Assembly (NCBI RefSeq): GCF_000427465.1
Contig: NZ_ATYB01000008.1
Coordinates: forward strand, 1,116,001-1,180,000
Direction of reading: 5' to 3'
Source of the DNA: Sinorhizobium arboris LMG 14919
GTDB taxonomy: Bacteria > Pseudomonadota > Alphaproteobacteria > Rhizobiales > Rhizobiaceae
Length of the DNA stretch: 64,000 nucleotides
Shown: in pieces, positions 8,454-17,023 of the stretch
How the letters are laid out: every line of letters begins with the position of its first letter
Position numbering within the stretch: position 1 is the stretch's first letter
Notes under the pieces: generated by a model
Seen by the model: only the letters and a program-made list of their open reading frames with translations
Database searches by the model: none
Told to the model about the DNA's origin: nothing
Made by a program: the position numbers and the translations under genes

Positions 8454-8696
8454 ATGGCAGACAGAGGACCCACAGTCGTCAATACTGGCGGAAGCGGGGG
8501 CGGTTGGGCCGTCGCAATAATCCTGGCTCTCGTGATCGTCGGAGCGCTGTTCCTGTTCGGGGGCGATCTGCTGGACGGTGCCGGTGGTGGCGGCAACACC
8601 GATGTGGACGTCAACGTACCCAACGTCGAAGCACCTGAGGCACCCTCAGGTGGTCAGGGAACGCAGCAAGCCCCCTCGGGCGGGACAACGCAATAG
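8454..8696 (+). CDS. Small single-pass membrane protein, function unknown
   Basis: The 80-aa protein has a short Gly-rich N-terminus, one transmembrane helix (about residues 22-41, WAVAIILALVIVGALFLFGG) and a Gly/Asp/Pro/Thr-rich tail with alternating acidic and hydrophobic residues (DVDVNVPNVEAPEAPSGG). A good ribosome site (AGGAGAT, about 7 nt before ATG) supports translation. The design, an inner-membrane anchor with a low-complexity tail, is common among uncharacterised short proteins of rhizobia. I do not recognise a function. Confidence 0.8.
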   Translation: MADRGPTVVNTGGSGGGWAVAIILALVIVGALFLFGGDLLDGAGGGGNTDVDVNVPNVEAPEAPSGGQGTQQAPSGGTTQ

Positions 8697-8832
8697 TGAG
8701 CCATTTGCTTCCGCCATTCCGGACGGAAGTGAAGTAGCGGCTCTGGCTTGGATGCGAGCCGACAGGATTGCCGCGCGTTCGACGGACGCGCGGCGCTGCA
8801 GATGTTCGACACCGGTATTCTGAGATCGGTGA

Positions 8833-9210
8833 CTACCGCATACCCTTGCACCGGCGCCGCTCGGCCGGCGCTTTGTGCGCGAGGTGCCCCACCCGCCTGG
8901 AGACTCTCAGGCTCCAGCCGTTTCCGCTGGCTTTCCAGTCGTTGATGCAGGATCGCGTACACCCGGCCGCGTCACGACCGCTCAGCCGGCGCGCTCTGAA
9001 TCTCGACACCAGTTCGGCCGGATCGACCATGATCGCCAGCATGAAACCGACCGGCGCGAGCATATATGCAGGAATGCCCGTCGGCACGCTGATGAATGCA
9101 GCGACCGATACGGCAGCGGCAATGCAGATCAGATTCGTAAGCGGGTGGGTGATCGTCCTGATACAGGCTTCAGAAATCGTGTTGTTCCGTCCGTAGTCCG
9201 ACAATGCCAT
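8833..9210 (-). CDS. Putative small membrane protein, uncertain
   Basis: The open frame encodes 125 aa from ATG 9210 (another ATG at 9222). Two hydrophobic stretches, LICIAAAVSVAAFISVP and AYMLAPVGFMLAIMV, are separated by a short turn, as in a hairpin membrane protein. The C-terminal third is Arg/Cys-rich and unlike a normal protein, which may mean a frameshift near 8950 or a chance frame. There is no strong ribosome site. It could be a genuine small gene or a decayed one. Confidence 0.35.
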   Translation of the reverse strand: MALSDYGRNNTISEACIRTITHPLTNLICIAAAVSVAAFISVPTGIPAYMLAPVGFMLAIMVDPAELVSRFRARRLSGRDAAGCTRSCINDWKASGNGWSLRVSRRVGHLAHKAPAERRRCKGMR

Positions 9211-9228
9211 GGAGAGATCCATTCGATC

Positions 9229-9761
9229 TATCTTGAGTTGTCACTCGCCTGCTGCATGTTTCCGGCGCCGGATGCGATTCCACGAGGAAACGATCGGCAA
9301 TTCAACCCGCTGCAACGGCCATTGAGCGTCCATCGAGACGCGCGTCGCCGTATCTCCGGCAGCGCGATTGCTGCAATATGTACCCTGAGGCTCGGCTGGC
9401 AACGGGCCTAGGACCTTTGCCTATATGGGGTCGGACCAAGGTCCTATAGATGGAGGCGGTCGGCACCCTAGCTCCCTGGCTTCCCACCTATACAAGAACC
9501 GAAACCTTTTCAGCGACACTTTGAGGCGGGCCCCTGCCGCTTTGGCGGGGCCCCGCTTGCGTCATTGGAGCGGCGGCGGCGGATTCGTCTGGCGGAAATG
9601 CGAGTGCCCGCGCAGGGGACGACGCGGGCACTGCAACAGGTTCGGGTCCTGATGTCGCTGGGGGACAGAAGCGACACTAATTAATTCTTCAGACGATAAT
9701 TTGTTCCACTGCGGCCGCGCGCTACAAACATCCTCGGCCGGCGGCCGCTTCGTGCAGTCGG
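9229..9761. other. Non-coding interval with a CCTAGGACC dyad
   Basis: I see no convincing gene in these 530 nt. The only clear structure is the dyad at 9401-9449. A GC-rich stretch at about 9522-9556 can fold but lacks a T-run and its stem is poor. The interval ends just before the stop of the EF-G-like gene. Confidence 0.5.
9401..9449. repeat. Palindromic element A (CCTAGGACC dyad)
   Basis: TAGGACCTT (9409-9417) and AAGGTCCTA (9438-9446) are perfect inverted 9-mers about 20 nt apart, preceded by AACGGGCC. An element with the same layout, AACGG-CCTAGGACCT...CGGAC-AAGGTC-TA, is present at 46345-46390, and a shorter relative at 18568-18590. The shared spacing suggests a protein-binding site or promoter class rather than a terminator. 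The binding factor is unknown to me. Confidence 0.55.
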
Positions 9762-11723
9762 TCAATGCTCGTTGGCCGGCGCTCCATGCGCGGTAACGAT
9801 CGCCTGGGCTTCCTTGCCGTAGAGTTCCTCGAAATGATCAAAACTCTTGGAAAAATAGCCGATGCCCTGGGTAGCGGATCTGAGCGAACGCGCCAGATCG
9901 TCGAGCGCGCTGCCGGGAAGAAGGGCGCGGAAGATGTCCCAACCCTTGGCCCCCTCGTCCCTGTCGAAGCCTAGTACCTGGCCTTTCAGCGCCGCGACGA
10001 TCGGCACGAGACTGCCGGAATAGATCGACGGCACGTGGATTTCGACGCGAAAGACCGGCTGCATCAGGACGGAGGCGGCCTGCGAGAGCGCCTGACGGAC
10101 GCCAAGCTTGCCGGCCGTCCGGAACGCATATTCCGAACTGTCGACAGAATGATGCTGGCCGTCGGTGAGCAGCACGCCAACGTCGATGACCTTGAAGCCG
10201 AGGGGGCCCTTTTCCATCGCTTCGCGCGCGCCCGCCTCGACCGCGGGGATGAAGTTGCGCGGCACCGCACCGCCCTTGACCGTCTCGGCGAAGGAAAATC
10301 CGTCGCCTCGCCCATTGGGATGGACGCTGAGCTTCACATCCGCGAATTGACCGGCCCCGCCGGTCTGCTTGCGATGGCGGTAGTGAACGTCCGAGGATTT
10401 CGATACCGTCTCGCGGTAGATCGGGCTCGGGGGGCGGTCGCTCACCTCGACATGGAAGACCTCCGACAAGGTCCTGCAGACTTCGCGCAGGTGCACCGGC
10501 CCTTGAGCGCAGACGAGCTGCGCACCGGTCCCTTCCTCCTGCATCACCTTCAGTCCCCGATCGGTCTCGGCGAGTCTCGCAAGCGTTTCAGACAGCTTGG
10601 TCTCGTCGCGCTCGCTCGCCGGCACCAGTATCCGTTCGAGCATGGGGGTCGGCGGCGTCGTCCAGTCGGGCGCGGCGAGCGCCGCGCCCGCCGTCAACAA
10701 AGACGGGACCGGCAGATGATCGGATTTGACTGCTCCGAAGAGCTGGCCCGCCTCGGTCACGCCAGAACCGATAAGCCGGCCGGTTGCGGGATCCTGCAGA
10801 GCGCCGAGGCTGGCGCCGCCGAGCGCCGCCCCCTGCTTCACGCCGTTCTGGAGGGCGCGGGCAAGGACCGTCTTGCCGACGCCCTGGCGATAATGAGCAT
10901 GGAAACTGACCGCGAGCAGTGTCGCCTCGTCGACCCCGGCACCGGCGGCAAGCCGCTTTCTCAGAGCTTCGGCACGCGGCGCCTCGTGGCGGAGCGCCTT
11001 CATCAGCCTCATCAGGCCGTTGCTGTGGCTTGCCGAGCCGAGGAGCACCGGAATGATCTTGTTCTCGTTCAGAACCCGTGTCGAGATCGAATAGATCACC
11101 TCACTGGCCGGCTCGCGATCCTCGATGAGCTCTTCCAGCAGCCAATCGTCGAATTCCGAAAGATGCTCAAGAAGCTCCGCGCGTGCTTCGTGTTCGCGCT
11201 CGAGCGCACTTTCGGGAATCTCGAAGAGAGAGGAAGGCTGTCCCTCGCGATAGCGCCAGGCCCGCTCCGAAATAAGATCGCAGCTGCCGATGATCTTGTC
11301 GCCGTCGCGGATAGGAACCTGCCGCAGGATCAGCGGTCGGCTGCAAAAGTCCTGCAGGGCAGCGACGATGTCCCTTATGCGCCCTCGCGGTTCGTCCATG
11401 CGGTTGACGAAGAGAATGCACGGGGTGCCGGACGCCTCGATCATACGCAAATAGGGCGCGGCGAGAACGGCTTCCTCCAGTATCGGTGAAACACAAAGCA
11501 CACAGGCGTCGCTCGCGAGCAGGGCATGCTGCGCATGCGCCAAAGCCTCGTTATTACCGGGGACGTCGAGCGCACACCAGGCTTCACCGCCGAATTCGAA
11601 TTCGGTGAGGCCCAATCCATAGGGCGTAACAGATTTTTTAGGCTCGCCTCCCAGCGAGCCCACCCTTTCCACGAGCGTGGTTTTTCCGATCTGCGAAGGA
11701 CCGAGTACAGTAAAGCAGCGCAT
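9762..11723 (-). CDS. Elongation factor G-like GTPase paralogue
   Basis: The 653-aa protein shows the full EF-G domain series: a GTPase domain, domain II, and C-terminal domains III-V (for example HYRHRKQTGGAGQFADVKL and PVFRVEIHVPSIYSGSLVPI). It is shorter than canonical EF-G (about 700 aa). The GTPase motifs are divergent: P-loop GPSQIGKTT (8-16), DVPGN (53-57) where EF-G has DTPGH, and NRMD (107-110) for NKxD. The catalytic His of DTPGH is thus an Asn. The start at 11723 has a GGGAGG site; an upstream in-frame ATG would add an unlikely basic extension. EF-G-like paralogues are known in many bacteria; their role is not settled, and housekeeping EF-G must be elsewhere. Confidence 0.88.
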   Translation of the reverse strand: MRCFTVLGPSQIGKTTLVERVGSLGGEPKKSVTPYGLGLTEFEFGGEAWCALDVPGNNEALAHAQHALLASDACVLCVSPILEEAVLAAPYLRMIEASGTPCILFVNRMDEPRGRIRDIVAALQDFCSRPLILRQVPIRDGDKIIGSCDLISERAWRYREGQPSSLFEIPESALEREHEARAELLEHLSEFDDWLLEELIEDREPASEVIYSISTRVLNENKIIPVLLGSASHSNGLMRLMKALRHEAPRAEALRKRLAAGAGVDEATLLAVSFHAHYRQGVGKTVLARALQNGVKQGAALGGASLGALQDPATGRLIGSGVTEAGQLFGAVKSDHLPVPSLLTAGAALAAPDWTTPPTPMLERILVPASERDETKLSETLARLAETDRGLKVMQEEGTGAQLVCAQGPVHLREVCRTLSEVFHVEVSDRPPSPIYRETVSKSSDVHYRHRKQTGGAGQFADVKLSVHPNGRGDGFSFAETVKGGAVPRNFIPAVEAGAREAMEKGPLGFKVIDVGVLLTDGQHHSVDSSEYAFRTAGKLGVRQALSQAASVLMQPVFRVEIHVPSIYSGSLVPIVAALKGQVLGFDRDEGAKGWDIFRALLPGSALDDLARSLRSATQGIGYFSKSFDHFEELYGKEAQAIVTAHGAPANEH

Positions 11724-11938
11724 CGGCGTTCCTCCCTCTGCCAGGATGACACTGCCGACAGGATGCCCCCCGAAGAGCGAAAGCGCCAGAGATTGCTGCC
11801 TTTTCTTGCAAAAATTGCGCGTTCTGTGGAAGTGACGCGCCTGGAGCACTCCGGGAAGATGCGTAGCGGTTTTCCGTCCGGAAGTCCGTAGTTCCAAAGA
11901 CTTAGCGCGCCAGCGCGTCCAAGATATACTGAAACGCT

Positions 11939-12694
11939 CTAAGCGGTGGCGCTCGGGGCGAACTCGGCGATGAGCTCGTGGCGGTCGCCAGGATAAGTAA
12001 GCAGCACGCTTGTGACCGGCACGCCGCCGCTCCAGGTCCGGCGCTCGATAACGAGACAGGCCGCACCAACGGGAATTTCAAGCGCCTGGGCCGTCGGGCG
12101 GCTTGCCGCAACGGCCCTGATGCGGTGTTCCGCCGTGCTCCAGGGCACCTTGCCGAGCAGCCACGAGCCCGGGGCGGCGGTCTCGAATGTCTCGCTTTCG
12201 GCTTCCGGCACCGCCGAAAGATTGATCAACCGCTCCTCGAAGCAGAAAACCCGCCCGCCGGCAAAGTGGCGGCAGGTGATATCCAGAAGCCGCGACGAGG
12301 CGGGCAGATCGATGCGCCCGTCGTCGCCGGCACGCATCTTGCGCACAGTTCGCTCGCCAAGCCGGTAGGCGTAGTCGAGCCCGAGGGACTGCACCTCCCG
12401 CTTAACGTCGTGAATCTCCATCACCGCGGACTGGACCTGCGGAAAACTGACATAGCTTCCCGACTTGCGCCGCCGCTCGATCAGGCCCCGCTTCACGAGT
12501 TCGCTCAAGGCCTTGTTCACGGTCATTCGCGAACAGCCGTATTGCTCCGTGAGTTCGTGCTCGAACGGAATGCGGTATCCCGGCGGCCAGTCGCCGGAAA
12601 GAATGTGGCTCTCTACCTCGCTCAGAATTTTCTGATGCAGCGACAGGGGCTGTTCCTGACGTTTCTTTTCGCTGTAGGCACGATTACTGGAAAT
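11939..12694 (-). CDS. HutC-like GntR-family regulator without a canonical start codon
   Basis: The coding frame gives a complete GntR/HutC regulator: winged helix (SLHQKILSEVESHILSGDW, then FEHELTEQYGCSRMTVNKAL and ERRRKSGSYV) followed by a UTRA effector domain ending TYPGDRHELIAEF. The only ATG in the right place (12526) is inside the recognition helix and would remove half of the DNA-binding domain. Upstream, the frame is open to a TAA at 12728-12730 but holds no ATG, GTG or TTG. An ATT at 12692-12694 has a GCGAGGG site 7 nt before it and would give a natural N-terminus (SSNRAYSEKKRQEQPL...), 251 aa. Either AUU initiation or a point-mutated ATG is implied. The target genes are unknown. Confidence 0.7.
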   Translation of the reverse strand: MSSNRAYSEKKRQEQPLSLHQKILSEVESHILSGDWPPGYRIPFEHELTEQYGCSRMTVNKALSELVKRGLIERRRKSGSYVSFPQVQSAVMEIHDVKREVQSLGLDYAYRLGERTVRKMRAGDDGRIDLPASSRLLDITCRHFAGGRVFCFEERLINLSAVPEAESETFETAAPGSWLLGKVPWSTAEHRIRAVAASRPTAQALEIPVGAACLVIERRTWSGGVPVTSVLLTYPGDRHELIAEFAPSATA

Positions 12695-13354
12695 GGCGGG
12701 ACCCTCGCTCGTAAACGACCCCGTACCTTACCCGTTTCGCGCCGCGACGACAGCCCTCCTGCATGTTTCCCGAAGCGTCGTCGCATCGAGAAGAAATGCA
12801 GCCATTTCCCTGGATGCGGCGGTCAATAGAAGAGATGCCACGGCGCCAGAAATGCATGCGCCCACTCCGGCTCGCGTCCGCCGTCGCCCTGCGCGCCATC
12901 CTGATCGGGACAGGCGTTCCCCCGTTCCTTGCACACCGCCGGCTTGCGGGCTGCGATGCCGCGCACAGGTGGAACGAGATAGCCGAGGGTCATTCCGCCG
13001 AGATAGAACATGCCTGATCCTTCTCTTATCCGACCTTCCAGGCTCGATCCTTTCACAATCCGGCCGGCTGTCAATAGTCTACAAATTTTATGATCTACTG
13101 GCGAGCGCTTTTGCTGCAACGGCCGGACGAGGCTTTGCTCGGATGTGCCCCATTCCTGTAGCGGTCTCCGGCTGGACAACGGTCGAGTTGTCCGCGGACA
13201 ACCAATGAGCAGACAAAGGATAATGCCGCAGCGCTCCGGCGGCACATCCGCGCTTTTTGTTAAGCGTTTGTAAAATGGCAACGAATCGGCGCATAGTATA
13301 ACTGCGCAGATCGGCTTCTATTGGCGAATTTTGCGCAGTTTTTGGAGAGTTGGA
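12695..13354. other. Intergenic region upstream of repA
   Basis: These 660 nt separate the divergent HutC-like gene and repABC. Short open frames exist (for example 12823-13011 on the minus strand, starting MFYLGGMTLGYLVPP) but have weak ribosome sites and odd composition. The last 100 nt hold the repABC operator dyad, and the repABC promoter should lie here too; I cannot place it exactly. Confidence 0.5.
13301..13339. promoter_or_regulatory. Inverted repeat upstream of repA, candidate RepA operator
   Basis: ACTGCGCA (13301-13308) and TGCGCAGT (13332-13339) are perfect inverted 8-mers, the second ending 15 nt before the repA ATG. A TAGTAT hexamer at 13294-13299 may be the -10 box. repABC operons are autorepressed by RepA (with RepB) binding an inverted repeat at this place, so the assignment is likely but inferred. 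Confidence 0.6.
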
Positions 13355-14551
13355 ATGTTGCAGCAGAGAATCCAGAGTCTTGAGGAGCAGGAGCATCTGC
13401 CATCGCTCTTGTCTGCCGACGCTCGGGAACTCGCACACCAGTTGCAGGAGCATCAGAAGAAGATCTTCTCTCCGTCGGCACAAAAGACGATGCGGCTCTT
13501 CAGCCCGGCAGAGGCAGCGGCGTTCATCGGAATCGGCGAAGGTTATCTGCGCCAGATCGCCTCAGAAGGCCACGGCCCGCAGCCGCTGTCAAACGGTCGC
13601 CGCATGTATGCCGTGGAGGACATCGACCGGATCCGCCGGGTTCTCGACGAAGGCAGCAAGAGCGGCAAATATATTCCGCATCGCCGATCGGGCGAAAAGC
13701 TTCAGGTCGTCTCCGTGATGAATTTCAAAGGCGGTTCAGGCAAGACGACGACATCCGCTCATCTTGCGCAGTATCTCGCCCTGCGCGGCTATCGAGTGCT
13801 GGCGATCGACCTCGATCCGCAGGCCTCGCTCTCCGCCCTCTTCGGTCATCAGCCGGAGTTGGACGTCGGCGAGGGAGAAACACTCTACGGCGCCATCCGC
13901 TATGCCAGCCCGCGCCCGGTAGCGGACGTAGTGCGTTCGACCTATACGGCCAACCTTCATCTCATTCCGGGCAATCTCGAGCTCATGGAGTTCGAGCACG
14001 AGACGCCGAAGGCGATGGTCGCAGGCTCCACCGAGACGATGTTCTTCGCGCGGATCGGCGAGGTGCTTTCCGAGATCGAGAGCTTCTACGACATTGTCGT
14101 CATCGACTGCCCGCCGCAGCTTGGCTTCCTGACCATGTCGGCGCTCTGCGCCGCAACCTCCGTGCTCATCACCGTGCATCCGCAGATGCTCGATGTCATG
14201 TCGATGTCGCAGTTCCTGTCGATGACGAGCGAGCTCATGGCGGTTGTCGAGAACGCCGGCGGACGCACCAGCTATGACTGGATGCGCTATCTGGTTACGC
14301 GTTTCGAGCCGAACGACGGGCCGCAGAGCCAGATGACCGGTTTCATGCGCGCGATCTTCGGCAACCGCATGCTGCAGAACGCCATGGTGAAATCGACCGC
14401 GATCTCCGACGCCGGCGTGACCAAGCAGACGCTCTACGAAGTGGAGCGCTCGCAATTCATACGGGGTACCTACGACCGGGCGATGGAATCGCTCTCGCTC
14501 GTCAATGCGGAGATCGAAGAGATGATCCGCAGGGTCTGGGGGAGGAAGTAA
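13355..14551 (+). CDS. repA: RepA plasmid partition ATPase (ParA family)
   Basis: The 398-aa protein is of usual RepA length. An N-terminal helix-turn-helix region (about 48-75, SPAEAAAFIGIGEGYLRQIA) precedes a ParA-type ATPase with deviant Walker A KGGSGKTT (125-132), and IDLDPQASLS and VVIDCPPQLGF motifs. It segregates the replicon with RepB and parS, and represses the operon. It is the first gene of repABC; RepB starts 3 nt after its stop. The ATG at 13355 is preceded by GGAGAG. Another in-frame TTG at 13331 lies inside the operator repeat and is not favoured. Confidence 0.97.
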   Translation: MLQQRIQSLEEQEHLPSLLSADARELAHQLQEHQKKIFSPSAQKTMRLFSPAEAAAFIGIGEGYLRQIASEGHGPQPLSNGRRMYAVEDIDRIRRVLDEGSKSGKYIPHRRSGEKLQVVSVMNFKGGSGKTTTSAHLAQYLALRGYRVLAIDLDPQASLSALFGHQPELDVGEGETLYGAIRYASPRPVADVVRSTYTANLHLIPGNLELMEFEHETPKAMVAGSTETMFFARIGEVLSEIESFYDIVVIDCPPQLGFLTMSALCAATSVLITVHPQMLDVMSMSQFLSMTSELMAVVENAGGRTSYDWMRYLVTRFEPNDGPQSQMTGFMRAIFGNRMLQNAMVKSTAISDAGVTKQTLYEVERSQFIRGTYDRAMESLSLVNAEIEEMIRRVWGRK

Positions 14552-14554
14552 CCA

Positions 14555-15556
14555 ATGGCGCGCAAAAACCTGATCGCCATTTCCGACAGCCACGCCGCAG
14601 CCGACGGGGAGCGTCCGGCCGTCGGCCGTCCGATCGCCGGCCTTGCGCCCGCCCCGCGGTCGAACGGCCTGGTCGGCGGCATCACCAGATCCCTTTCGAA
14701 TATCACCCAGAAAGTCGAGCGCGCGGAGGAACTGGAGCGTCAGCTTGCCGAAGGGCACGCGATCGTCGAACTGGAGCCATCGCTGATCGACTCTTCTTTC
14801 ATCATTGATAGGCTGGGTGTCGCTCCCGAGGTTCAGGCCATGCTGGTTCAGCAGATCCGGGACCACGGACAACAGGTTCCGATCCTCGTACGGCCGCATC
14901 CGACGGAGAGCGGTCGTTACCAGGTGGCCTATGGTCACAGGCGGCTTGCCGCATTGCGCGAGATCGGCAGCAGGGTAAAGGCCGTCATCCGGGAGTTAAG
15001 CGACGAACAGCTCGTCATCTCCCAGGGACAGGAAAACAATGCCCGCACCGACCTCTCCTTCATCGAGCGCGCGTTGTTCGCGGCTCGCCTCGAGGAGCGA
15101 GGTTTCTCGCGGGACACGATCATGTCGGCGCTCGGTGTCGACAAGGCGGCGCTTTCCAAGATGATTGCAGTCGTGCGGCGATTGCCGTTGGGCGTCATCG
15201 AGGCCATCGGTGCCGCGCCCGGTTTCGGGCGAAGGCGATGGATGGAACTCGCCGATCTCATCGAGCGCGACGATCGCCGGCTGAGGGCCTTGGAGTTCAT
15301 CGGGACGGCAGAGCTCAAGAAGCTGGACAGCGATCAGCGTTTCGAAAAGCTCTTCGCCTTCCTGAGCCTCGCAAGGAAACCGTCAAAGGCGGAAACCTGG
15401 GTTGCTCCTGACAGGAGCCGCGCCGTGCGCATTCGTGAAACCGACACGGAAACGATGCTGGCCTTCAGCAAGAAGGCAGCACCGGGCTTTGCAGATTTCG
15501 TGAGGCAGAGGCTCGAAGCGCTCTACCTCGAATATCAACGGGAAACAGGAGACTAA
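14555..15556 (+). CDS. repB: RepB plasmid partition protein (ParB family)
   Basis: The 333-aa protein contains the ParB/RepB N-terminal domain with PILVRPHPTESGRYQVAYGHRRL, followed by the conserved DEQLVISQGQENNARTDLSFIERALFA region and a helix-turn-helix (SRDTIMSALGVDKAALSKMI). It binds parS, and three matching palindromes occur in the window (17496, 18540, 39146). It is translationally coupled to repA with a 3-nt gap and an AGGAAG site inside the repA end. The length is normal for the family. Confidence 0.97.
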   Translation: MARKNLIAISDSHAAADGERPAVGRPIAGLAPAPRSNGLVGGITRSLSNITQKVERAEELERQLAEGHAIVELEPSLIDSSFIIDRLGVAPEVQAMLVQQIRDHGQQVPILVRPHPTESGRYQVAYGHRRLAALREIGSRVKAVIRELSDEQLVISQGQENNARTDLSFIERALFAARLEERGFSRDTIMSALGVDKAALSKMIAVVRRLPLGVIEAIGAAPGFGRRRWMELADLIERDDRRLRALEFIGTAELKKLDSDQRFEKLFAFLSLARKPSKAETWVAPDRSRAVRIRETDTETMLAFSKKAAPGFADFVRQRLEALYLEYQRETGD

Positions 15557-15564
15557 ACAGAGCA

Positions 15565-15618
15565 AAAGAAAAAGGCTTCCGAACGACTAGCGCTGCGGAA
15601 ACCCTTCTCTCGTGTAGC
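15565..15618 (-). ncRNA. Counter-transcribed RNA (incompatibility RNA) of repABC
   Basis: The repB-repC gap carries, on the minus strand, TTGACA (15653-15648), a 17-nt spacer and GATTCT (15630-15625), giving a predicted start near 15618. Downstream, TTCCG (from 15600) pairs with CGGAA (to 15577) and is followed by a T-rich run (to 15565), a rho-independent terminator. In repABC replicons this antisense RNA of about 55 nt blocks repC expression and defines incompatibility. The exact ends are predicted. Confidence 0.8.
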
Positions 15619-15712
15619 AACTTGAGAATCCCACTTCCGCGAATCAGTGTCAAGCGTTTTTGACGTCGTTTCGGCGAACGGATTTCTTTTGCCTTGGAAA
15701 AGGTGAAGAAAA

Positions 15713-17023
15713 ATGGAACGTGGAAGTGTGACGACGCCCTTCGGGCGGCGGGCGATGACGCTTGGCATGCTCGCGAGTCAGATCGCGGCTGGTGACATCC
15801 CGCCGGACCGATCGGTGGACAAGTGGAAATTGTTTCGTTCACTTTGCGAAGCGAAGACCGTAATCGGCGTGTCCGACCGGTCACTTGCAGTGTTGAACGC
15901 CCTTTTGAGCTTCTATCCGGGTGCCGAGCTCTCGCGAGAAAGCGGTCTCGTCGTTTTCCCGTCCAATGCACAGCTTGCGCTCCGCACGCACGGAATGGCG
16001 GGTACGACGCTCCGCCGGCATCTCGCATGCCTCGTGGAATCAGGCCTGATCCTCCGGCGCGATAGTCCGAACGGAAAGCGTTACGCTCGAAGAGGTCGTA
16101 ATGGCTCGGTAGGCGAAGCCTTCGGATTCGACCTGTCTCCTCTCGTCGCCCGCGCAGAGGAGTTCAAAACCGCCGCTGCCGAACTTGCCGCAGCGCGGCA
16201 ATATCTCCGTTTGATGCGCGAAAGACTGAGCCTCTGCCGGCGAGACGTCGTCAAGCTCCTCGAACTTCTTCGCGAGAGTGCACCGCAAACCGAATGGCAG
16301 TTGCAACAACGGCGATACGAAGCCCTTTCCGTGCCTCTCTCCCGTAAGGCCTCGGTCAAGGATGTCGAGATCCTTCACGAGGCTATGGAGGGACTTCGTG
16401 CCGATCTCTCCAATCAATTGGAAAAATTGCTTAATTCCGAAAATATGGACGCCAATGATCGCCATAGTGGGCGTCACATACAGAATTCACATCCAGACTC
16501 TCAGTTTGAATCTGAACCTGGCTTTGGAAAAGACCTGGGGTCGTTTTCGGCAGGCGCCCAAACCTGCAACCGGGACGTTGCCGCACCGGGATCTAGCCTC
16601 TCGCAAGCCTCGGCGCCCAGCAACGGTTCGTCACCGGCCAGCTCTGTGCCTCCGCTTTTGCCTGACCCGCGGCTCACCCGGGAAATCCCCCTGCCGGTCC
16701 TCCTCTCCGTGTGCCCGCAGATTGCCGATTACGGACCACAGGGGCGGATTACCACCTGGAAGGATCTCCTAACCGCCGCGATCGTTGTTCGGACCATGCT
16801 GAATGTAAGCGCGGATGCCTATGACGACGCCTGCGCGGTTCTCGGCCAGGAAAATGCCGCCAGCGTCATCGCCTGCATCCTGGAGCGAGCGGACCGCATA
16901 AGTTCGCCCGGCGGCTATCTACGGGTCCTTACCGAAAGAGCAAGGCGACGGACATTTTCGGTTGCGCCGATGGTCGGAGCCTTGAGCCGTGCGCGAAGAC
17001 AAGGCGAGCCGCTCGCCAGCTGA
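15713..17023 (+). CDS. repC: RepC replication initiator
   Basis: The 436-aa protein matches the length and sequence style of rhizobial RepC: N-terminal TTPFGRRAMTLGMLASQI, a winged-helix region (about 60-130 with GMAGTTLRRHLACLVESGLI) and a C-terminal conserved block (GRITTWKDLLTAAIVVRTML, then GGYLRVLTERARRRTF). It initiates replication, probably from an origin inside its own gene. The 156-nt gap from repB contains the ctRNA and leader that control it. The middle (about 16400-16500) is clearly more AT-rich than its surroundings. Confidence 0.97.
   Translation: MERGSVTTPFGRRAMTLGMLASQIAAGDIPPDRSVDKWKLFRSLCEAKTVIGVSDRSLAVLNALLSFYPGAELSRESGLVVFPSNAQLALRTHGMAGTTLRRHLACLVESGLILRRDSPNGKRYARRGRNGSVGEAFGFDLSPLVARAEEFKTAAAELAAARQYLRLMRERLSLCRRDVVKLLELLRESAPQTEWQLQQRRYEALSVPLSRKASVKDVEILHEAMEGLRADLSNQLEKLLNSENMDANDRHSGRHIQNSHPDSQFESEPGFGKDLGSFSAGAQTCNRDVAAPGSSLSQASAPSNGSSPASSVPPLLPDPRLTREIPLPVLLSVCPQIADYGPQGRITTWKDLLTAAIVVRTMLNVSADAYDDACAVLGQENAASVIACILERADRISSPGGYLRVLTERARRRTFSVAPMVGALSRARRQGEPLAS
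16405..16505. other. AT-rich segment inside repC, predicted oriV
   Basis: Runs such as CCAATCAATTGGAAAAATTG and TTAATTCCGAAAATATGG are much richer in A+T than the rest of the operon. In repABC plasmids the origin lies within repC, in an AT-rich part of the gene. The location here is inferred from base composition only. Confidence 0.5.

Noticed and set aside
9522..9556. GC-rich stretch as a rho-independent terminator
   Set aside because: The best pairing is broken by mismatches and there is no T-run on either side.
10035..11489. Plus-strand frame opposite the EF-G-like gene
   Set aside because: The conserved EF-G domains on the minus strand explain the region.
12823..13011. Short minus-strand open frame upstream of repA
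   Set aside because: It has a weak ribosome site, unusual C-terminal composition and no recognisable feature; not enough to call a gene.
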